Positions 5,893-11,712 of a DNA stretch of 11,712 nt are shown piece by piece. Numbering within the stretch: the first letter of the stretch is position 1; every line of letters starts with the position of its first letter. The position numbers and the translations under genes are program-made. The notes under the pieces are model-generated. The model searched no databases. It worked only from the letters and a program-made list of their open reading frames with translations, and was not told the origin of the DNA. The stretch is from an uncultured Oscillospiraceae bacterium (GTDB lineage Bacteria > Bacillota > Clostridia > Oscillospirales > Ruminococcaceae), in contig CABUAH010000059.1 of assembly GCA_902489475.1 (NCBI GenBank), positions 1-11,712 of the forward strand, in the 5' to 3' direction.

Positions 5893-5929
5893 TGAAACGG
5901 TTGGCACAAATAAGTGTCAACCGTTTTTT
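5893..5929. terminator. Hairpin terminator, copy B2, beside the mfd stop
   Basis: AAACGGTTGGCAC (5895-5907) pairs with GTGTCAACCGTTT (5914-5926), loop AAATAA. On the + strand it ends in a clean T6 run (5924-5929), whereas on the - strand, the direction of mfd, it is followed by CAGATTG. It is therefore a better stop for rightward (pckA) transcription, although it is adjacent to mfd. It is 34/35 identical to 5632-5666. Confidence 0.8.
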
Positions 5930-5934
5930 ACAAA

Positions 5935-8900
5935 TCAAACCTTCATTACCTCCAAAGTCGTTTTAATGAGTTCAATAGGTTTTTGTTTGCTGTCAGTAGT
6001 AATCATAAAGCAAGGACGTGCACCGTCAGAGAACTTTATGCGTTTTTTATAGCTTTTAGCAAGAGCTGTTATCTGCTCGGAGGTTATATCTTTTATAAAA
6101 AAGCAGATGTTTTTTCCCCTCTGTGCAATTTCCGAAATTCCAAGCTGTGAAGCGGTATTTCTTAAAAGCGAAACCTCGATAAGTCCGTCAACCGAACGAG
6201 GAATTTTGCCGAACCTGTCGCAAAGCTCGTCTATTACATCGTTTGCGTCTTGGGTGCTGTATATTGCAGCAATGCGTCTGTAAGCATCAATCCTCTGAGT
6301 AAGGCTTTCAATATAGGTTTCCGGAATAAATGCATTTATCGCAATGTCCACCAAGCAGTCCTCAGGTGAAGCAGGAAGTGCTTCTCCTTTTTGCGCCGCT
6401 ATCGCTTCGTTTAAAATCCTGAGGTACATTTCATATCCTACTGCTTCCATGTGACCGTGCTGTTTTGAGGAGAGAATATTTCCTGCGCCTCGAAGCTCTA
6501 AATCACGCATGGCAATTTTAAAGCCTGAGCCAAACTGCGTAAACTCTCTTATTGCCTGAAGTCTTTTTGAAGCGATTTCACTAAGTTCTTTTCCTCTGGT
6601 AAAGGTAAAGTATGCAAACGCACGTCTTGAGGATCTTCCGACTCGTCCTCTAAGCTGATAGAGCTGAGCAAGCCCAAATCGGTCTGCGTTTTCAATTATA
6701 AGAGTGTTTACGTTTGAAACGTCAACTCCCGTTTCGATTATTGTAGTGCAGACTAAAATGTCAATCTCTTTGTCAACAAGCTGACGCCATACATCAGAAA
6801 GCTCGTTTTCACTCATTTGACCGTGTGCAACGGCAATTCGTGCATCGGGAAGCATAGCCGAGAGCTTGGAGGCGGTATGGGTAATAGTTTCAACACGGTT
6901 GTGAATGTAGTAAACCTGACCTCCTCGTCTAAGCTCACGTTCAATAGCGTTCACAACAACGGCATCGTTGTGTTCGATTACATAAGTCTGAACGGGAAGT
7001 CTGTCCTGCGGCGGATCGTCAATTGTTGACATATCTCTTATTCCGCTCATAGCCATATTAAGAGTTCTCGGAATAGGTGTTGCGGAAAGAGTGAGAACAT
7101 CAATTCCCGGAAACATCTCTTTGAATTTTTCCTTGTGTTTAACTCCGAAGCGTTGTTCTTCGTCAATAACGGCAAGCCCCAAGTCTTTAAATTCTATATC
7201 CTTTTGAACCAGTCTATGCGTTCCGATAACCATATCTACAAGTCCTGATTTCAAGTCCTTTATGACTTTTTTCTGCTGAGTAGGTGTACGGAAGCGTGAG
7301 AGTAGTTCTATCCTTACGGGAAAGTGTTCAAAACGCTTTACGGCAGTTTGATAATGCTGCCACGCTAAAACTGTTGTCGGAACTAATATTGCACACTGTT
7401 TTGAATCAAGCGTACACTTCATGCAGGCTCTAAGTGCAACCTCGGTTTTTCCGAATCCTACATCGCCGCACAGAAGTCTGTCCATAGGGTATGGCTTTTC
7501 CATATCGGATTTTATTTCATTTATGCTTCTTAACTGGTCGTCGGTTTCACTGAATTCAAATCGTTCTTCAAAATCAAGCTGCCATTCGTTATCGGGTGAA
7601 AAGGAATGACCTTTTGAAAGTTGGCGCTTAGCATAAAGGGCAGTAAGCTCCTTTGCCATATCTTCAGCGGCAGCCTTTACTCTTGATTTTGTTTTTTTCC
7701 ATTCAACCGAGTTGAGCTTGTTAAGACGTACTTTGTTATCATCGCCTGAGCCGATATATCGGGTAACGAGATCAAGCTGTGTAACGGGAACATAAAGCAC
7801 ATCTGTTCCTGCATAAGAAATCGTTATATAGTCTTTGGAAACCCCTTGATTTTCAAGCTTTTTTATGCCTTGGAACTTTCCGATTCCGTAAAGTGAATGA
7901 ACAACAAGATCACCTGGATTTATATCACTTAGGCTTTTTATCCGTTCGCCTGATTTGAACTTGTTTTTTCGTTTTTTATTGTTTTCGCTTTGAAGCCTTG
8001 TGATAAGAGCAAGGCGAGCGTCTGCATAATCAAATCCGTTTGAAACCGAACCAGGCGTGACATATACAAAGCCCTTTATCAGCTCGCTTTCATCTTCAAG
8101 CCGTTCACATGCAATACCGTTTTCACGCAGATCCGAAATTAAGATGTTGATTGTCTTTTCGCTTCCACCGTACAAAACGGTTGTATAGTTTCTGTCGCAG
8201 AAGGTTTTAAGCTCGCTTGCAAGGGACTTGAAATCTCCGCTCCAAGCAGAGGTTTGATAACAGCTTGCATTGATAAGCGACTTTAGCTCTATATTTCCTC
8301 CACGCATAAAAGTATCGAGATAAACAGTCTTTGCATCTGAAAAAGTCTTTGTTATTTCAGCCAACGTGAAATAAAATCCATCGAGAGCTTTAAATAGTAT
8401 GCCTTGATCGTAAAAGATTTTAAGATCCTCCGAAAGCTGCGAGGAAAAAGCCTTTGCTTTAGAAAATACAGTTTCTTTCTCGCACACGATTATTTTTGAG
8501 TCTTTAAAATAATCAAATACCGATGTCCTTTCCGAATATGCGAGATTATAGTACTTATCTAAATTAGAAAGTGAAATCCCGCTTTCCAAAAGTTCTAAAT
8601 CTTTTTCGATGTTTTCTTTGATGATTGCTGACTGCTTTCCTCTTACCTTTTTTGAAAGGAGCGAAAGCAATTCAGGCAGCCTGTCGCTGTCGACAAGTAT
8701 TTCTCTTGCAGGATTTATCGTACACTCTGAAACCTCACCGGTTCTTCTTTGACTTTGCGTATCAAAGGTATATATATTTTCAATTTCATCTCCCCAAAGC
8801 TCAATACGTACAGGTTCTGACATTGACACTCCGTATATATCAAAAATATCGCCATGCCTTGAAAATTGAGCTGCTCCCTCTACCTGTAAAAACTTTGAGT

Positions 8901-9378
8901 ATCCTGAATTAATAAGAAAATCAGAAAGCTCGTCTATATTAATTGTTTCGCCCTTTTTGAGAGTTATTGTGTGAGATAAAAGGGAATCCTTCGGTACGGT
9001 TGCTTGCATAGCGGCGTCAATCGGCGCAACGATAATTCTTGCATTCCCCGAAATGATTGATGACAAGGCTTTAAGACGCATCTGTTCGTATTCAAAGCTT
9101 GCTCCCTCTGTGTGAGTGAAAAGATAATCCTTTGCAGGGAAAAGCAAGGCTGTGCTTTCGCCTGCGAGGGAATTTATATCATTGACCATTCTCACAGCTT
9201 CCGGTTCGGTGTCCGTTATAACACAAACAGGCTCATGCGAGCAAAACGCATAAGCCAAATGTGATTTATGGATATTAGATACACCTGTTACTGCGGCGGG
9301 ATAGCCCCGTTTCTCGATAGAGTCAAAAAGCTCCTGCATAAACGGGATCTTATCTGCCATTTTTAAAAATATGTCCAC
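5935..9378 (-). CDS. mfd: Transcription-repair coupling factor Mfd
   Basis: ATP-dependent DNA translocase that displaces RNA polymerase stalled at lesions and recruits UvrA for nucleotide excision repair. It is 1147 residues from the chosen start, normal for Firmicutes. Domains: UvrB-homology module (about 1-340, including FPAKDYLFTHTEGASFEYEQ); RNA-polymerase-interacting domain (about 485-545, PGDLVVHSLYGIGKFQG); RecG-like translocase with Walker A GDVGFGKTE (about 638-646), DEEQ box (about 739-742), SATPIPRTLNMAMSGIRD and GRVGRSSRRAFAYF; and a C-terminal TRCF/D7 domain. The start chosen is GTG at 9376-9378 because GGAAGGA (9385-9391) lies 6 bases before it. The longer TTG start at 9408 overlaps no Shine-Dalgarno, and the ATG at 9360 has none. 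It lies 88 bases after pth, probably in the same operon; the Bacillus gene fin between them is absent. Confidence 0.96.
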   Translation of the reverse strand: MDIFLKMADKIPFMQELFDSIEKRGYPAAVTGVSNIHKSHLAYAFCSHEPVCVITDTEPEAVRMVNDINSLAGESTALLFPAKDYLFTHTEGASFEYEQMRLKALSSIISGNARIIVAPIDAAMQATVPKDSLLSHTITLKKGETINIDELSDFLINSGYSKFLQVEGAAQFSRHGDIFDIYGVSMSEPVRIELWGDEIENIYTFDTQSQRRTGEVSECTINPAREILVDSDRLPELLSLLSKKVRGKQSAIIKENIEKDLELLESGISLSNLDKYYNLAYSERTSVFDYFKDSKIIVCEKETVFSKAKAFSSQLSEDLKIFYDQGILFKALDGFYFTLAEITKTFSDAKTVYLDTFMRGGNIELKSLINASCYQTSAWSGDFKSLASELKTFCDRNYTTVLYGGSEKTINILISDLRENGIACERLEDESELIKGFVYVTPGSVSNGFDYADARLALITRLQSENNKKRKNKFKSGERIKSLSDINPGDLVVHSLYGIGKFQGIKKLENQGVSKDYITISYAGTDVLYVPVTQLDLVTRYIGSGDDNKVRLNKLNSVEWKKTKSRVKAAAEDMAKELTALYAKRQLSKGHSFSPDNEWQLDFEERFEFSETDDQLRSINEIKSDMEKPYPMDRLLCGDVGFGKTEVALRACMKCTLDSKQCAILVPTTVLAWQHYQTAVKRFEHFPVRIELLSRFRTPTQQKKVIKDLKSGLVDMVIGTHRLVQKDIEFKDLGLAVIDEEQRFGVKHKEKFKEMFPGIDVLTLSATPIPRTLNMAMSGIRDMSTIDDPPQDRLPVQTYVIEHNDAVVVNAIERELRRGGQVYYIHNRVETITHTASKLSAMLPDARIAVAHGQMSENELSDVWRQLVDKEIDILVCTTIIETGVDVSNVNTLIIENADRFGLAQLYQLRGRVGRSSRRAFAYFTFTRGKELSEIASKRLQAIREFTQFGSGFKIAMRDLELRGAGNILSSKQHGHMEAVGYEMYLRILNEAIAAQKGEALPASPEDCLVDIAINAFIPETYIESLTQRIDAYRRIAAIYSTQDANDVIDELCDRFGKIPRSVDGLIEVSLLRNTASQLGISEIAQRGKNICFFIKDITSEQITALAKSYKKRIKFSDGARPCFMITTDSKQKPIELIKTTLEVMKV

Positions 9379-9384
9379 AATTAG

Positions 9385-9391
9385 TCCTTCC
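9385..9391 (-). promoter_or_regulatory. Ribosome binding site that sets the mfd GTG start
   Basis: GGAAGGA on the - strand, 6 bases before GTG at 9378. It decides for GTG over the in-frame TTG 30 bases further upstream and the ATG 18 bases downstream. Confidence 0.8.
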
Positions 9392-9466
9392 AAAATATAT
9401 ATTTGCAAAAGTAGTAAACTGGGTTTTTTACCGCCGTTTTCTGCAACTTAAAATGTGTCGTTAGCT

Positions 9467-10087
9467 TTAAGAATTAAACTTATTCATCGCTTCATTAATC
9501 TTTCCCGAAACGATAAGCTCAATACTGTCAGCAGCTGTTTTTAGTGCCGAATTTAAATTTTCCAGTTCTGATTTTGAGAATTTAGACAAAACCCATTTTG
9601 CTAGGTCATAGTCAGGACGTGGCTTTTTTCCTATGCCTATCTTGACTCTTGGAAAGTTCTCCGACCCGCAAAGCTCGACAATGCTTTTTATTCCATTGTG
9701 TCCGCCGTGGGAGCCTTTTCTGCGGATTCTGATTTTGCCGACATCAAGAGAAATATCGTCAAACGCAACGATCACATTCTCTATTGGGATTTTATAAAAA
9801 TTTATTGCAGCTTCTATCGCTTCGCCTGAATTGTTCATGAAGGTTTCAGGCTGTAGAATAAGACAGCTTTTCCCACCTATTGTGGCTGTAGTGCATTTTG
9901 ACTTAAATTTCATTTTAAATCCGCTGTGCGGTATGTTTTCCAAAAGCTTATCTATAGTCATAAATCCTGCATTGTGTCGGGTGTTTTCATAGGTAAGTCC
10001 CGGATTTCCGAGTCCTGCGATTATATACTGCGGCTTTACGCTTTTGTTTTCGTTTTCTATTTTCTTAAATATATCCCAAATGCTCAT
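9467..10087 (-). CDS. pth: Peptidyl-tRNA hydrolase
   Basis: Releases tRNA from peptidyl-tRNA that has dropped off the ribosome (EC 3.1.1.29, bacterial Pth type). 206 residues. The family motif GLGNPGLTYENTRHNAGF holds the tRNA-contacting Asn28 and catalytic His38. FMNNSG carries Met84/Asn85, FDDISLD carries the acidic residue near 110 that orients the histidine, and GSHGGHNG carries Asn131, matching E. coli N10, H20, M67/N68, D93 and N114 by alignment. Compared with the short Bacillus and E. coli starts, about 18 extra residues (MSIWDIFKKIENENKSVK) precede the core; these look amphipathic and charged. The ATG lies 14 bases after the glmU stop with only a weak GGAA nearby, so translational coupling to glmU is likely. 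The order glmU-pth-mfd matches the Bacillus neighbourhood with prs and ctc missing. Confidence 0.96.
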   Translation of the reverse strand: MSIWDIFKKIENENKSVKPQYIIAGLGNPGLTYENTRHNAGFMTIDKLLENIPHSGFKMKFKSKCTTATIGGKSCLILQPETFMNNSGEAIEAAINFYKIPIENVIVAFDDISLDVGKIRIRRKGSHGGHNGIKSIVELCGSENFPRVKIGIGKKPRPDYDLAKWVLSKFSKSELENLNSALKTAADSIELIVSGKINEAMNKFNS

Positions 10088-10101
10088 ATTTCCGGCAAGG
10101 C

Positions 10102-11526
10102 TTACTGTTTTAAGCCTTTTTTTGCCTCCTCTTCTTTTTTTGCATTAAACTTTTCAACTCTGTGTTTAAGCATTCTGTCGCCGTAGCCCTCCTTGATTGC
10201 CGCATCGCCACGCTCTATTGCGAGCGCACCGTCGGGAACGTCCTTTGTTATAGTCGAGCCTGCCGCAGTATATGCACAGTTTCCGACTTTTACAGGAGAT
10301 ATAAGATTTGTGTTACAGCCGATAAATGCATTGTCGCCTATGGTGGTTCTGAATTTTTTGTCACCGTTGTAGTTTGCTGTTGTAACTCCGCAGCCGAAGT
10401 TTACGTTTTCGCCGACATCGCTGTCACCGACATAGGTGAGGTGAGCAATAGCTGTAGAATCGCCAATTGACGAATTCTTGATCTCAACAAAATCACCTAT
10501 TTTGGCATTGTTTGAAATTTTTGTTCCCGGTCTTAAATGTACCCATGGACCTATTTTAACTCCGCTTCCTATTTGAGTGTCGCAAGCCTGGACGTTGTTA
10601 AGAGAACAGTCAAAACCTACTGTTGTATCGCAAAGGTGAGTGTTAGGACCGATAATACATCCGTTTCCGATTTTTGTGTTTCCTGTCAATACGCAGCCCG
10701 AATGAATAACTGTACCTGCGCCGATTTCTACATCGTTTCCTATTATAACACCGTCTGTACAGGTGAATTCAATTCCGTTGTCGAGATGCTTATTTATGTT
10801 TGACTCTCTTGCAATTGTATTAAGCTTTAAAAGACCTCTTCTGTCGTTTGCACCTAGTGAAACATTTTCATTTGCTGAAATATAAGCATCAGCTTTCTTT
10901 CCGCCTTTAATTAAAAGACCGATACAGTCGGTGAGGTAGTATTCTCCTTGTGCATTGTTTGGAGTAATGTTGAACAAGACGTCCAAAAGGTCTTTTGTTT
11001 TAAACCAGTAACAGCCCGAATTTATTTCTTTTATCTTTCTCTGTTCTTCGGTGCAGTCTTTTTCTTCGGTGATTCCGGATATTCCGTTTTCGGTTCTGTT
11101 TATTCTTCCGTATCCGAAAGGATTTTCAACAACTGATGTTACTACTGTTACAGAGCAGTCCTTTTCTTCGTGGAGCTTAAGCGCACCCTTTATTGTCTCC
11201 GCATCGATAAATGGTGCGTCACCGCATAGTATAAGAGTATTCCCGTCTATGTTTTCCTTTAAAAAATCAACTGCCTGCATAACCGCATGACCTGTTCCAA
11301 GACGATCTCTTTGCAAAACGGTCGGGTATCTTCCGTTTAAATAGTTTGTAATAAAGTGTCCTGCAAAACCTCTTACAACACAGATATTACGTTCACCTGC
11401 GTTTTCACATGCTTTTATTACCCATTCAAGCATCGGCTCTCCCAGAACCTCGCATAAAACCTTAGGCTTATCAATTTTCATTCGTTTTCCCTGACCGCCT
11501 GCGAGTATTATAACTGAATTTTTCAT
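10102..11526 (-). CDS. glmU: Bifunctional GlmU: GlcN-1-P acetyltransferase / GlcNAc-1-P uridyltransferase
   Basis: Makes UDP-GlcNAc for peptidoglycan and teichoic acid: acetylation of GlcN-1-P (EC 2.3.1.157), then UTP transfer (EC 2.7.7.23). 474 residues, slightly longer than the usual 450-460. The N-terminal uridyltransferase half has LAGGQGKRM (8-16), K22 in KIDKPKVL, GTGHAV (77-82), Mg-binding Asp103 in CGDAP, and NAQGEYYLTD (191-200). The C-terminal half is a left-handed beta-helix of hexapeptide repeats (about 258-440). It carries HLRPGTKI, the catalytic histidine His362 in AHLTYVGD, ANYNGDKKFRT and ALAIERGDA. The charged tail (EKFNAKKEEEAKKGLK) is extra. The ATG has AAGGA about 10 bases upstream, and a promoter lies about 35 bases before it. 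First gene of the glmU-pth-mfd cluster. Confidence 0.97.
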   Translation of the reverse strand: MKNSVIILAGGQGKRMKIDKPKVLCEVLGEPMLEWVIKACENAGERNICVVRGFAGHFITNYLNGRYPTVLQRDRLGTGHAVMQAVDFLKENIDGNTLILCGDAPFIDAETIKGALKLHEEKDCSVTVVTSVVENPFGYGRINRTENGISGITEEKDCTEEQRKIKEINSGCYWFKTKDLLDVLFNITPNNAQGEYYLTDCIGLLIKGGKKADAYISANENVSLGANDRRGLLKLNTIARESNINKHLDNGIEFTCTDGVIIGNDVEIGAGTVIHSGCVLTGNTKIGNGCIIGPNTHLCDTTVGFDCSLNNVQACDTQIGSGVKIGPWVHLRPGTKISNNAKIGDFVEIKNSSIGDSTAIAHLTYVGDSDVGENVNFGCGVTTANYNGDKKFRTTIGDNAFIGCNTNLISPVKVGNCAYTAAGSTITKDVPDGALAIERGDAAIKEGYGDRMLKHRVEKFNAKKEEEAKKGLKQ

Positions 11527-11561
11527 GACAAATCCGTCCTTTTCATAAGTTAATTAATATT

Positions 11562-11590
11562 ATTATACAATAATTTTTTTCTTATTACAA
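11562..11590 (-). promoter_or_regulatory. Promoter for the glmU-pth-mfd cluster
   Basis: On the - strand TATAAT (complement of 11562-11567) lies 17 bases from TTGTAA (complement of 11585-11590), which matches 4 of 6 bases of the -35 consensus. The predicted start is near 11555, giving a short leader of about 29 bases with no evident structure. Confidence 0.7.
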
Positions 11591-11673
11591 CACTTGAAAT
11601 GTATTTTTTGAGTGTATTTAAAAAGGGTTCATTGTAAAATGAAATAGGACATATAGAAAAAGTCATAGCAGAC

Positions 11674-11693
11674 GTGGTATAATGAAGTACCAC
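11674..11693 (+). promoter_or_regulatory. Rightward extended -10 promoter inside an inverted repeat
   Basis: TGGTATAAT (11675-11683) is an extended -10 element with a perfect TATAAT at 11678-11683. No good -35 is present at the right distance, as is common for extended -10 promoters. The -10 sits in a perfect 6-bp inverted repeat, GTGGTA (11674-11679) and TACCAC (11688-11693), covering the -10 and the likely start. This geometry suits a repressor operator; the regulator is unknown. Confidence 0.65.
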
Positions 11694-11707
11694 ACACCAA
11701 AAACCAC

Positions 11708-11712
11708 GGAGG
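11708..11712 (+). promoter_or_regulatory. Ribosome binding site at the right window edge
   Basis: The window ends in GGAGG, about 25 bases downstream of the extended -10. This implies a rightward gene whose start codon lies a few bases beyond the window, divergent from glmU. Its identity cannot be seen. Confidence 0.6.

Noticed and set aside
5756..5938. Minus-strand 60-codon open frame ending in RFSRGEF as a hypothetical protein
   Set aside because: It runs through several inverted repeats and the B2 terminator, has no ribosome binding site, and has the character of a translated interspersed repeat.
5914..11290. Several 60-100 codon + strand open frames within mfd, pth and glmU
   Set aside because: They are antisense readings of well-supported conserved genes and have no independent ribosome binding sites or recognisable domains.

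Overview
The window looks like chromosomal DNA from a low-GC Gram-positive of the class Clostridia, probably an Oscillospiraceae/Ruminococcus-like gut bacterium. This is inferred from the AT-rich composition, strong AAGGAG-type ribosome binding sites, consensus vegetative promoters, and a glmU-pth-mfd cluster that is a reduced form of the Bacillus glmU-prs-ctc-pth-fin-mfd order. The taxon is an inference; no 16S or other marker is present. No mobile-element gene, phage gene, CRISPR array, tRNA or rRNA was seen.

Layout, left to right: (1) a 5'-truncated rnr gene (RNase R) on the + strand; (2) a 476-base gap rich in inverted repeats; (3) a minus-strand gene for a membrane-anchored bacterial SH3-domain protein with a Tyr/Asn/Asp-rich repeat tail; (4) a roughly 600-base divergent gap holding two perfect TTGACA-N17-TATAAT promoters, one for each direction, the leftward one followed by a GC-rich, strongly folded leader; (5) pckA, a GTP-type PEP carboxykinase, on the + strand; (6) a 321-base gap packed with hairpins; (7) the minus-strand cluster glmU-pth-mfd, transcribed leftwards from a promoter near 11.57 kb; (8) at the right edge, a rightward extended -10 promoter inside an inverted repeat and a GGAGG ribosome binding site for a gene starting just beyond the window.

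The genes are housekeeping functions: RNA decay and quality control (RNase R), anaplerosis/gluconeogenesis (PEPCK), UDP-GlcNAc synthesis (GlmU), peptidyl-tRNA recycling (Pth) and transcription-coupled repair (Mfd). The less ordinary material is between the genes. In both convergent gaps the same hairpin terminator occurs twice as a 35-39 base near-perfect direct repeat, one copy next to each gene, with different repeat-rich DNA between the copies. In both cases the U-tract belonging to each gene sits beside the distal copy. This fits an insertion into a single shared bidirectional terminator that duplicated it. The second point of interest is the structured 5' leader, or possible small RNA, upstream of the SH3 gene. 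No complete novel multi-gene system is visible.
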